From the NCBI RefSeq assembly GCF_000327385.1, contig NW_008710179.1:688003-752002 (forward strand): 64,000 bases of DNA. Direction: 5' to 3'. The DNA is from Lottia gigantea (Eukaryota; Mollusca; Gastropoda; Lottiidae). The number at the start of each line of letters is the position of its first letter. Positions within the stretch are counted from its first letter, which is position 1. Shown one piece after another: positions 1 through 23,700 of this stretch. The position numbers were made by a program, and so were the translations under genes. Below the pieces are notes generated by a model. That model worked only from the letters and a program-made list of their open reading frames with translations, ran no database searches and was not told where the DNA came from.

Positions 1-610
1 GAGATGATCCCTTTTGATTTTTTATTTTGTATGTCAATGTTGTTATGAAGATGATCCCTATCGATTTTTGTGATGATCGGATAATTTTTCACCAAAATAT
101 CCTGTCTGACTTGAAATTTTACTCTATTAGCTATATTGTGCAACTCGTGCTCACTCTACAGGCTGCAGTTCTTTACAGATTCTTTTGATTTTTATTTTGT
201 GTGCCAATGTCATTATGAAGATGATCCCTATTGATTTTCGTGATGATCTGATAATTTTTCAAGGAAATATCCTGTCTGACTTGACGTTTTACTCTATTGG
301 CTATATTGTGCAATTCGTGCTCACTCTATAAGCTACACTTTTTTACAGATTCTTTTGATTTTTATTTGGTGTGTCAATGTCATTATGAAGATGATCCCTT
401 TTGATTTTTTATTTTGTATGTCAATGTTGTTATGAAGATGATCCCTATCGATTTTTGTGATGATCGGATAATTTTTCACCAAAATATCCTGTCTGACTTG
501 AAATTTTACTCTATTAGCTATATTGTGCAACTCGTGCTCACTCTACAAGCTACAATTCTTTACATTCTTAGATTCTTTTGATTTTGTGAGTCAATGTCAT
601 TATGAAGATG
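1..610. repeat. Tandem repeat block at the window edge
   Basis: Imperfect tandem copies of a unit of about 170-215 bp. Each contains GATGATCCCTAT, a run reading TCCTGTCTGACTTGA and the phrase GCTCACTCTA. The stretch beginning at 1 recurs almost unchanged from about 388, so the block looks like a higher-order repeat of about 388 bp built from two related half-units. It may continue to the left of the window. No coding potential is convincing. Confidence 0.8.
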
Positions 611-779
611 GTAAATATATCGAATTTCATAATACTTACAATCAAAGCTATCTTTGGGCGTATGTTACCTTGCCTGGCAAGCTATATTTTTTTTTAAATC
701 TAAATGTCTACCTTTTTTCTCCAAAATATCTGTCAGAATGCACAAAATCAATCCATTTAGTCTAAATATTTTCTTGAGA

Positions 780-1290
780 GAACCCTCTAAGACGCTCTAT
801 GAGAGGCTTGCGACTTAATTATCGCACGCTTAATTCACCATTTGTTATTGAAAATTGACATTTGTGTACAAAAATCATAATTTGTACTGAAAATGAATAT
901 TCTTCGATAAACAATTATTGAATTGATAGGATTCTTGCCAAAAATATCCTCAAATACAAATCAACAAATACAAATCTAGCTCAACATATCTTCAAATTCA
1001 AAACGTCAAACTCTACCAACAAAATTAATCTGCAAATACAAATGTTCAATAATAAATCCCGCTTAACAAATCTTTAACCAATCAAATTCCTTCACTCTAA
1101 CACAAAAGCCAGTGCTGGAGATGGCAGAAATTTGATTGGTTAAAGCAAGGTTAGGTCAAAAGATTATTTTGACGAATGTTTAAGAGGCCAGTCTTTAAAC
1201 CTGAACTGAAGTGGCTATATTAAAAATAAAAGCTAATAAAATCGGGACGAAGGTTTGGTCTAATTTTAATTAGACTGACAGTTAGTCCAA
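780..1290 (+). repeat. Dispersed repeat, family 3 (AAATTTGATTGG core), copy 1
   Basis: This stretch shares a core (AAATTTGATTGGTTAAAGC, then AAAAATAAAAGCT, then TTTTAATTAGACT) with 56440-56645, and in reverse orientation with 61480-61640. A short inverted repeat, CTTTAACCAATCAAATT against AAATTTGATTGGTTAAAG, lies at about 1070-1146. The outer limits are approximate. The element class is unknown: no polymerase III boxes or clear terminal inverted repeats are visible. Confidence 0.55.
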
Positions 1291-1299
1291 TACATTTTC

Positions 1300-2769
1300 A
1301 TGATAAAATTGTGCTCAATATATCGATTGTAGAGAGAGCGATATAGAAATATCATAACAGAATTGTTTCAATATTTCTTCGTATATTGCATTAATGTAAG
1401 TAGGCCTATATCATATGGAAAACGAGTTCCTTTAAACTAGCTCTAACTCTAGACTGGACTGACTGTATACGAACAAATGCTCTGTGTGGGCTAATCCCAC
1501 GCCCCACCGACAACACAACATATATACAATGAATCCCATCAAAACAAATTTAACTTAAACAGGGGGCTCGTTTTAACAAGCGGAGTGAGTCGGACAATAA
1601 ACTAGGTCTCGCAAAGCCTCGCAGATACTTGCGAGATTATGCGAGGTTTGGCTTCCATGTTTGATCGATTAGAGAGGTGCGAAATATCGGCACCAATTTC
1701 ATTGTCTTTATTGGATAAATCTGTGTCAGAATAACATCGAATGAACTAAAATAGGTTAGTATATTATTATGATAAAGCATTGATCTATTATGATAGGCAC
1801 ATTTGCAGCAGTTCAGGTGATAACTTGACCTAAACAAGATGACAGCTCTGTCGGCAAAGATCAAACGATTGCTTGCTTCAGTGATTTTCGCTTGTTTCGT
1901 TTTAGGAATTTCCTTTCGTTATAGGACATATGACATATATTTGGTAATAAATTTGATCAATATTGGAAGAATGGTTCAACTCAGGTATTCTGATGGCTAC
2001 AAATCTGTCTAGAAATTAAAAAAAAATGTAATATAGAAAGTGATAGTTTGCATGTTTTGTGGGATTGTCTTTTCAGTTGAAGAAAACTAGTAGGTGAAGC
2101 CTATTTTTAACCTGACAGTATCATCAGTCAGTACAAATTATGAGTCATCAATAAGGAGTAGTTTTGTTATATTTCCTTCTCTTATGTTATAAAAGATATT
2201 GTTTGTAGTCAATACAGACGCTCATGTCGGCTTTACTGAATTGTCTATCTTTTGTAATAAACAATATATATACGGTATAGCCTATCTTAGGTTTTAAAAT
2301 TAGTCTAGGTCTAACTGTCTCAGTCTGGCAGTTTTGTAGGTAAATAGAACGTTTGTGATAAAGTCAGTGTCATCTTGGCTGACTCAACTCCGGTCTAAAC
2401 CTGTCAAAATATCTATCAGAGGCTGGAATAGACGAAATATATGAAGTCCTATACCTGTTTGAAGACTGTATGAAACAAATTTTCAAATTAAAATATTTGC
2501 CCATGTTGTTACTTTTATGTACAGATACTCAATGTCATTCTTAAGCTATGAGCATCATTTTCTCTCAACTTACTTTAGTCTGATCCTTCTACAGGTCGAT
2601 AGATAATCTAGATAATTTATGTCAAATATTGTCATGTCATAGCTTATGGTGAAATTCTGATTTTTGTGTCTGATAAGTCTGAAACTTGTTGGATGATATT
2701 AAGATATGTGACCAACTAACTGAACTGTTAAAAGCTTACTGCAACGATAAATATATAATTTTTTGACAG
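1300..2769. other. Upstream region of the PAK gene, no feature resolved
   Basis: About 1.5 kb with no supported coding sequence. A locally CpG-richer patch at about 1480-1700 contains small palindromic pieces around CTCGCA/TGCGAG and could be promoter or first noncoding exon, but I cannot place a transcription start. A consensus 3' splice site (TTTTGACAG) ends at 2769, just ahead of the exon with the PAK start codon, so at least one noncoding exon should lie upstream. Confidence 0.3.
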
Positions 2770-2815
2770 GTTTTTTAAAGTGTTGAGAAATAAGACCAGC
2801 AAATAATTATTTATA

Positions 2816-14308
<11,493 letters not shown>

Positions 14309-14634
14309 ATCCACTAGAATTTTAAACTGGTAGTTACTTAATATGGTGAGTCGTACATTTTCTAAAAATCACATTATTTTATAAGCTAATATCTACTTCA
14401 CTGAACTCTTTGAAGCCTGTCTTATTATACCGCCCAGTAGTAAGGTGCACTTGACTCAGAGGAATTTTATCTATTAGACACGATTCCTTATTGTAGTACA
14501 CATAAACATTTAGCATCATAAATGTGGGTTTGGATGTTCCAATATGTTTGAATTTCAAATTGAATGATTGTATTATATATTTGTAGAACTATGAACAAGT
14601 GTATAAAAGGAAGAGAGAGTGTTATACTGTAAAT
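14309..14634 (+). other. Start of the PAK 3' UTR
   Basis: Noncoding sequence directly after the PAK stop codon. The 3' UTR probably continues into the minisatellite that follows. The first AATAAA after the stop is at 15106-15111 and another is at 16606-16611. Either could serve as poly(A) signal, and the sequence alone does not decide. Confidence 0.45.
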
Positions 14635-15077
14635 CATTCATGTCTATTTAATGGTGTCCTGGATATTCATGTCTATTTAATGATGCCCTGGATAGTCGTG
14701 TCTATTTAATGGTGTTAAGGATATTCATGTCTATTTAATGGAGTCATGGATATTCATGTCTATTTAATGGAGTCATGGATATTCATGTCTATTTAATGGT
14801 GTCCTGGATATTCATATCTATTTAATGGTGTCATGGATATTCATGTCTATTAAATGGTGTCATGGATATTCATGCTTATTTAATGTAGTCGAGAAAATTC
14901 AAGTCCATTTAATGGTGTTATGGATATTCATGTCTATTTAATGGAGTCTTGGAAATTCATGTCTATTTAATGTAGTCATAGATATTCATGTCTATTTAAT
15001 GTAGTCATGGATATTCATGTCTATTTAATGGAGTCATGGATATTCATGTCTATTTAATGGAGTCATGGAAATTCATG
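14635..15077 (+). repeat. 29-bp minisatellite (ATTCATGTCTATTTAATGG)
   Basis: About 15 tandem copies of a 29-bp unit, ATTCATGTCTATTTAATGG plus a variable TGTCATGGAT-type tail. It lies 330 bp after the PAK stop codon and ahead of the first AATAAA, so it is probably transcribed as part of the PAK 3' UTR. Copies differ at a few positions in the tail. Confidence 0.9.
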
Positions 15078-18000
15078 GGAGACTAAGCCGTTAACGAATA
15101 CCACCAATAAACTTTGGGATAACTGGTTTTCACTAATACACATCATCATAATTCTAAACAAATGATAAAGTATCCAATAAGTAAATTGATTGCACATCAT
15201 ATTGATGATAACTAATGTATCTATAAGGTGGATGTATCCATGTGTGATGTATCATGATTGAATCAAAAGATTGTTTTTTTCTTTTAATAGTACATAGTGT
15301 ACTTTATGCATTTAATCCAAATGTATCTTTGATATGTAAATCATTATTTTATGGAATACATCTATAATTTATATAAGATAGACATGATGCATCAAATCAA
15401 AATGCCATTCTATAGAGATATTCATGATGCATTAAGTACATGATACATGAACACCAGAGGATGTGTCCCTGAAATGCACAACTATTTTGTGGAATGCATC
15501 CAAGTTTGCATCAAAATGTAAACTGAAGTATTAATGATCTGATTTGTGAATCATTGATCAGATGAGTCAATACTTGTATATCCCATTAATCATGATCTCA
15601 ATCATGGCGTATCCCACAGCTTACATGATTTAATTTATACTATTTATAATCCAATGTGCTATGTATAACTGCTGATTAATGTGTGGTTTGATATTTAATG
15701 TATTCAATGTCTCAATAGTAAAGATGTATTATTTAGAATCAAATAGACAACAAATTCAGCCAAAATATCACAGCATCAACTTGAAAAGTATAAGGCTGGA
15801 CCAATATTTATGCATGAAATGTTTCATATTTAATATCCGCTCAACACTTTCATATATTTCAAATCATTTTTTTTGAATTATCAAGCTTTGTCTGTATTTG
15901 ATTGACTTAGAGAGGATTTTGAAAATCTTAATTAAGCAAAATGCAATAAATTTGTTTAACATTGAGTGGTCCTCCGAACCTAACCTAGTCGATGTAACTT
16001 GTTTAAATTGACTAAAGGAATACATGTAAATAAATGAAGTTAAATTGCTATGCCTTTGACAAGTATATAATGAAACCAAATATTTTAGCTCTGACTGGTG
16101 TTTTTTGCCAAAAAAAAGATGTTTTTATGCTTGTACATACAATGCTTCCATGTGTTCCTAGTAATAGAATGTTTTAATCAAATATGTGTCTTGAATCTCG
16201 AAATAACATTTTTATCTTTAGGTTGTATTTTGAATGAAGTAACATAATAGGAGTAGAACTTATTTCAGACTGAAATTTTGTCTACCTTCTGCACACTTTC
16301 ATCTGTAAATCAAATTTTACTACTAAGAAATTGAAAAATCATTTTTAAAAAAGTACTGGTAATAATTGTGGTATGATTATGCTTTGATGAAAATATCAAA
16401 ACTAGCCCACAATAAATATCACTTAGGAATTTTTTTTTTTGAAAATTTTGGGAGAAATGTATGTTTCTTCACAAAGTTGACTTACTGAACTATTATTTAT
16501 GGACAACAAGTCATTCTAGCTAGTACTACTAGTACAAAGTTAAATTTTGATTTACCGAGGAATTTGCAAAGACTGTAGTAAGATAATCTTTTTTTATACT
16601 CTCTGAATAAAACACATTGTTGTGTCTAAAATATAACTTTTCTATTTCATTGAATTTATTATAATATCAAATTATTTTTAAAATATCTGGTGCTAATTTC
16701 TAATAATTTTGGTATTTTTTTTTCTTTTTTTTTTTTTGCTATTATATCCTTTTTTGCTATAAAAATGGATTTGTGAACTTGAAATACAAGTTTATTTAGT
16801 GAAATTAGGTGTTAAATTTGTCTTTCAAAATTATTGAGAACCATGAATTATTAAAAGAAGTTATGACAACTTTAAAATAAAAGACAAGTTGATGTTGGGG
16901 GCAAGATAAGGTTTATATTTGACTGTGTTTTAAAAGCGAATTCAAAATATAAGAATGTTGAGATGCAATATTGTCTTTCAAAATGTTAAAATTGATTTTA
17001 AACTTGTCATTTTTTTTATGTACATTAATTCAACATAACTATTTTGTAAATTATTTGTTTTGTTTTTGAGAAAATTAACTTTTCCATGAAGTCATCATAT
17101 CCATTTATACTTAGATTTATATTTCAGTTTTACAATTATATGGCACTCTTTGCATTTGCATCGAAAATAAGCAGGGATTGCACTTTCACAAAACTAGAAA
17201 TATATGGAAAATATATTCATTGAAGTCTGGTAAAACAAGACAAAGATGTTCATGCACTTCCAGATGTGAATTTCAATGTAACCATAAACAGTTAAAATTG
17301 TTTTAACATAGATTATTTTTGATCTTCAGTACAAAAAAGACAACCCTATGTTCAAGGATGTGCATTTATATCTTTGGCATATAAATAAGTGCAGGTAAGC
17401 ACAAAATAATTGTGGGCTGAAGTTGGATCTAGACTTACATTATTTTGTTATTTATATGACTAATTGTACATGTTTTTATCCATCAGTTTTTTTTGTATTT
17501 CATTCAATAATTGTAATTTTATATGAAGAATGTTTTCATGTCTTATTTAAGTATAATATACTAATTAGTGCTAACTGTTTCTTTTATTACTACACTAACT
17601 TTTGATTAGTATTAGTATTAATCTCGAAAGCACTGGCAAAGGAGCAAGGTGCCACAGATATGAGAAACATTAAACATTGTCAGATTTCCATAATGCCTTT
17701 CCCTTTAAGGGATTGTAAAGACCCTTTTTAATGCATCAGGGAACACCGATATCACTCTTGCACTTCCTAAGGACTTAAAATCGCAAACGCTGCTGTAAGG
17801 AATTAAATTGGAAATGCAATAACGTCTGAATGAAAACTGGAATGGTGCAAATCGATGCTATAACAAACATCAATGCTTTAGAAATCCCTTTACAATTCCT
17901 TTAAAGCAGAACTAAATGTGAATGGAAATAAGTGTCAGAGATATAAGTCTGCAGTAGCATAACTGAAAAACATGCTGAACAGAAACCTGTCCAATTATCA

Positions 18001-18082
18001 AATCAACAAAGACAAACGCACAATTTATTGGCGGATTAAAGGCAAATTACAATTTTACATATGGAATTATAAATACCGTCAA
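15078..18082. other. Gene-poor AT-rich region downstream of PAK
   Basis: About 3 kb without a supported gene. Loose direct repeats built on GATGCAT and CATGAT occur at about 15230-15560. Poly-T tracts lie near 16430 and 16720. Short open frames at 15679, 15864 and 17423 have the composition of random AT-rich DNA and no domain. Confidence 0.5.
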
Positions 18083-19715
18083 AGGACTGAAAGTTATTAC
18101 AGCAAATTGTCACTGGACTGAAAATTACAAAAACTAATTGGCACAGGACTGAAAATTACAAAAACTAATTGGCACAGGACTGAAAATTACTAAAACTAAT
18201 TGGCACAGGACTGAAAATTACAAAAACTAATTGGCACAGGACTGAAAGTTACTAAAACTAATTGGCACAGGACTGAAAATTACTAAAACTAATTGGCACA
18301 GGACTGAAAATTACAAAAACTAATTGGCACAGGACTGAAAATTACTAAAACTAATTGGCACAGGACTGAAAATTACAAAAACTAATTGGCACAGGACTGA
18401 AAATTACAAAAACTAATTGGCACAGGACTGAAAGTTACTAAAACTAATTGGCACAGGACTGAAAGTTACAAAAACTAATTGGCACAGGACTGAAAGTTAC
18501 AAAAACCATTGGCGCAGGACTGAAAATTATAAGAACAAATTGTCACAGGACTGAAAGTTATTACAGCAAATGGTCACGGGACTGAATGTTATATAAACAA
18601 ATTGCCACAGAACTGAAAGTTATAAAAACTAATTTGCACAGGACTGAAAGTTATTAGAACAAATTGTCACAGGACTGAAAGTTATTACAGCAAATGGTCA
18701 CGGGACCGAATGTTATATAAACAAATTGCCACAGAACTGATAGTTATAAAAACTAATTTGCACAGGACTGAAAGTTATCAGAACAAATTGTTACAGGACT
18801 GAAAGTTATTACAGCAAATGGTCACGGGACCGAATGTTATATAAACAAATTGCTACAGGATTGAAAGTTCTAAAAACAAATTGTCATGAGACTGAAAGTT
18901 ATAAAAAGAAATAGCAACATATCTCAAATAATAACAAATTGTCATGAGACTGAAAGTTATAAAAAGAAATAGCAACATATCTCAAATAATAACAAATTGT
19001 CATGAGACTGAAAGTTATAAAAAGAAATAGCAACATATCTCAAATAATAACAAATTGTCATGAGACTGAAAGTTATATAAAGAAATAGCAACATATCTCA
19101 AATAATAACAAATTGTCATGAGACTGAAAGTTATTACAGCCAATTGTCACGGGACTGAATGTTATATAAACAAATTGCCACAGAACTGATAGTTATAAAA
19201 ACTAATTTGCGCAGAACTGAAAGTTATCAGAACAAATTGTCACAGGACTGAAAGTTATTACAGCAAATGGTCACGGGACCGAATGTTATATAAACAAATT
19301 GCCACAGAACTGATAGTTATAAAAACTAATTTGCGCAGAACTGAAAGTTATCAGAACAAATTGTCACAGGACTGAAAGTTATTACAGCAAATGGTCACGG
19401 GACCGAATGTTATATCAACAAATTGCTACAGGATTGAAAGTTCTAAAAACAAATTGTCATGAGACTGAAAGCTATAAAAAGAAATAGCAACATATCTCAA
19501 ATAATAACAAATTGTCATGAGACTGAAAGTTATATAAAGAAATAGCAACATATCTCAAATAATAACAAATTGTCATGAGACTGAAAGTTATAAAAACAAA
19601 TTGTCACAGGACTGAACATTATAGAAAGAAATAGCCACATATCTGAAAGTATAACAAATCGTGAGATTGAAAGTTATAAAAACAAAATAATACAGATCTG
19701 AAAGTTTGCCATTAG
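18083..19715. repeat. Compound minisatellite, 31-bp unit with nested higher-order repeats
   Basis: Tandem copies of a 31-bp unit (GGACTGAAAATTACAAAAAC plus TAATTGGCACA), nearly uniform at 18115-18510. They then become a mixture of variants ending in AAATTGTCACA, AAATGGTCACG and AAATTGCCACA. A 58-bp composite containing AGAAATAGCAACATATCTC is repeated at about 18890-19130 and again at 19470-19600. Larger blocks of several units are duplicated as sets, for example around 18650 and 19240. It fills the gap between the convergent PAK and RHIM genes. Confidence 0.9.
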
Positions 19716-20774
19716 GCTTATAAAACAAATTGTCAATAATATTCCATAATATAAATAGAGCCTATAAAATTACTGGTAATCAGTTTTCGAAACTGGAAAC
19801 ATGGACAATAGAGCACACACAATTATATTATGATGTATTATTATATGATTCTTCTTAAGCAAAATTATAAACGTTTTAAAACTAAAGAGATAGTTCCATA
19901 TACACTCATAAAGCAACTGACAAAAATATAAAAACATATATAATTACATATATATAGTAAAGCCTAATATAATATATAATTAAATATTAATGATTGAAGC
20001 CATGAAAATATTAAATATACATCAATACGATTGATGCTTGAAGAGTAATCTTTTTATCACAATAGTGACAAAATAGGGAGCAAAGAGGATAATTCTGGTA
20101 TAATTAGTCGATTATAATTAACATATAAAGATAACCTTCGTAAAATAATAAACTTTCAACGTATTAGGATATATGTTTCTACCATCTTTCACTTTCACAA
20201 GCAAACCACACACTGAGAACTGAGTTAATGAATATTCATGATGTCACGTATTTTCAATCCTATACATACGGTTTGATTTTTTAATATGCAAATCAATTCT
20301 CAATAAGTATGGCAACGCTTCTCGCATCTGATTCAATTGAAACTTGACAAATTTAATTTTTCCAGAAAGAAGATGATCTACAACTGTTGACAATAACTGT
20401 GAATTTTCAGTAACATGTGCTCTCAATTATCGCTATGTATAATAATTCACAATAATTCTGTCCAGGGCGGATTGTGATTAAAGCTAAACATTATATGATT
20501 GGCATTTAATACAACAGTTGTAGAGAGCGATGTAAATACATATATTTCAATTACTGAAAATTTTAGGACTTAGAGGGATGCCATGATATACTTGAAATCT
20601 TGCACTTGCAATAACTAATCTTTTGAAATGCATTGACATATATTAAATGGAGATACAATTATTATGAATGTGCTCTTTTGTTTGTCGCGTATTGTGATAT
20701 GGAATAAGGATGCGGATGATAGCACACAATGATAACGTACTGATACAACTGGGGATACGTTTCAAAGCTAGGAA
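19716..20774. other. 3' flank / 3' UTR of the RHIM-NTPase-TPR gene
   Basis: AT-rich noncoding sequence just beyond the stop codon of the minus-strand gene. A possible poly(A) signal variant, ATTAAA, reads on the minus strand at 20505-20510. The 60-codon minus-strand frame at 20244-20426 shows no domain and most likely lies in UTR or flank. Confidence 0.4.
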
Positions 20775-23700
20775 TCATATCAAATCTTCAATTGCGCAGT
20801 TGTCATGTCTCTTCTTTGATAAACTTCCTTTACTGAGCGCTGACTCTGGGGGAAAGGTCGATTCGGTAGCCACTCGTTCATAGTTGTTATTGGGGCCGCT
20901 GACAAGTTTATCTCTACAAAACTGAAAAGCACCATTTCCACAAAACTGAAATTCTTTGGAAGTTCTTCTAATGTCATGGTTACCATTGAGTATACTAGTG
21001 AGATTCAAAGTGTCCTTCAACTGCTTAGAGTCTTTCATTCCGGGTGCAACATTGTGCAGATCGCTCGTCAATTGTTTTTGCCCCTTATTTTTTAATCGAT
21101 TTGTTGCTGCATTCAGAGCTGGAGAATTCAACAAACGGTTTTTAAATCCTACTTCTGTAGCAGCTATTCTGGAAGCCCTGATCCACAATTCATCACACGT
21201 ATAACCACAATTTTGAAGCTGATTACAAAAAATACACATGTTCAAAAGTTTATGTCGAAATCGTTCTTGGATATCATGAATTCGACTCGTATCAACATTG
21301 TCGAGATAATTACAAGTGAGTTTGTGAATATCTTCGATGTTGTCCTTATCACTAGTACTTAATTTTAAGTCAAGTAAACGACTGGCCTCTTCGATGAACT
21401 CAATCAGGTAGTCCAATAAATGTTTCCTGTCGTCCCGGTAAAATACAATTAGATGTCCAAGGACCAATAAGTAATTGTCTATGGGCGGATGTGTCCTTTC
21501 CACAAAATACTGTTTATAATCTAAACATTCTTGCAGACATTTTCTAGCTTTCTTAGAGTCATCTTTTACAATAAAACAATGACTGAGAGTAAGACGGACT
21601 ATGATATTCTCACCACCGATTATAGCACATAGTTTATAGTTCTGTATGGCCTGCTGTAAAAGCTCTACTGCCTGGCCTATGCGTCCCCTGCAAACAGAAT
21701 GATCAGAATATACAAAGAAAGTGGAAAAAGTAGCACCTCCATGTAGTTCTAGCGAGTCCTTCGAAAATAGCACGCAGTTTTCAATGGTCATAATGGTGTA
21801 TATATATGACATGCCCCGAAGACTAATCTGAACACCATAACCTTCATATTCACCATCTTTTCAGTTGCGATATTGTTTACAAATGTAAATTTATCTCAGA
21901 AACATCGGCAACTGAATACTTACATAGCAAAATGAAAAGAACCCATATTAAACATCGTAAATCCAACATTGAAATTTTCTTTTTCAACTTTCCTACATAT
22001 TTTATAGGCCTCGTTCAGATACTGTAAGCCTTGATCTGAAAAAATTCAGAATCCATTTTAATACATACTAGACTTTAATTCTTAATATTGTACACCTTGT
22101 TCTAAAAGTATAAAGAGTATAAGATATAAATCTTGATAATGTAAACATAATTCTATATTAAGAGTATAAGATATAAATCTTGATAATGTAAAAATCTTGA
22201 TAATGTAAACATAATTCTAAATATAAAGAGTTTAAGATATAAATCTTGCTAATGTAAACATAATTCTAAATATAAAGAGTATAAGATATAAATCTTGCTA
22301 ATGTAAAAAATCTTGATAATGTAAATATAATTCTAAATATAAAGAGTATAAGATATAAATCTTGATAATGTAAACATAATTCTAAATATAAAGAGTATAA
22401 GATATAAATCTTGCTAATGTAAAAAATCTTGATAATGTAAATATAATTCTAAATATAAAGAGTATAAGATATAAATCTTGATAATGTAAACATAATTCTA
22501 AATATAAAGAGTATAAGATATAAATCTTGCTAATGTAAACATAATTCTAAATATAAAGAGTATAAGATATAAATCTTGTTAATGTAAAAAATCTTGATAA
22601 TGTAAATATAATTCTAAATATAAAAAGTATAAAATATAAATCTTGATAATGTAAACATAATTCTAAATATAAAGAGTATAAGATATAAATCTTGCTAATG
22701 TAAACATAATTCTAAATATAAAGAATATAAGATATAAATCTTGTTAATGTAAAAAATCTTGATAATGTAAATATAATTCTAAATATAAAGAGTATAAGAT
22801 ATAAATCTTGATAATGTAAACATAATTCTAAATATAAAGAGTATAAGATATAAATCTTGCTAATGTAAAAAATCTTGATAATGTAAATATAATTCTAAAT
22901 ATAAAAAGTATAAAATATAAATCTTGCTAATGTAAACATAATTCTAAATATAAAGAGTATAAGATATAAATCTTGCTAATGTAAAAAATCTTGATAATGT
23001 AAATATAATTCTAAATATAAAGAGTATAAGATATAAATCTTGCTAATGTAAACATAATTCTAAATATAAAGAGTATAAGATATAAATCTTGCTAATCTAA
23101 AAAATCTTGATAATGTAAATATAATTCTAAATATAAAGAGTATAAGATATAAATCTTGATAATGTAAACATAATTCTAAATATAAAGAGTACAAGATATA
23201 AATCTTGATAATGTAAACATAATTCTAAATATAAAGAGTACAAGATATAAATCTTGATAATGTAAACATAATTCTAAATATAAAGAGTACAAGATATAAA
23301 TCTTGATAATGTAAACATAATTCTAAATATAAAGAGTATAAGATACAAATCTTGATAATGTAAACATAATTCTAAATATAAAGAGTATAAGATATAAATC
23401 TTGATAATGTAAACATAATTCTTAAAATACAGAGTAAAAGATATAAATCTTAATTTGTTGACATAGTTCTAAAAATACAGAGTAAAAGATATAAATCTTA
23501 ATTTGTTGACATAGTTCTAAAAATACAGAGTAAAAGATATAAATCTTAATTTGTTATCATAGTTCTATAAATACAGAGTAAAAGATATAAATCGTAATTT
23601 GTTGACATAGTTCTAAAAATACAGAGTAAAAGATAAAAAATTTAATTTGTTATCATAGTTCTAAAAATGCAGAGTAAAAGATATAAATCTTAATTTGTTA

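Noticed and set aside
1637-1864. 75-codon minus-strand frame upstream of PAK
   Set aside because: No domain, codon use like random AT-rich DNA, and no splice context.
20956-21204. Plus-strand 82-codon frame
   Set aside because: Antisense to the last exon of the RHIM gene; no domain and no promoter evidence.
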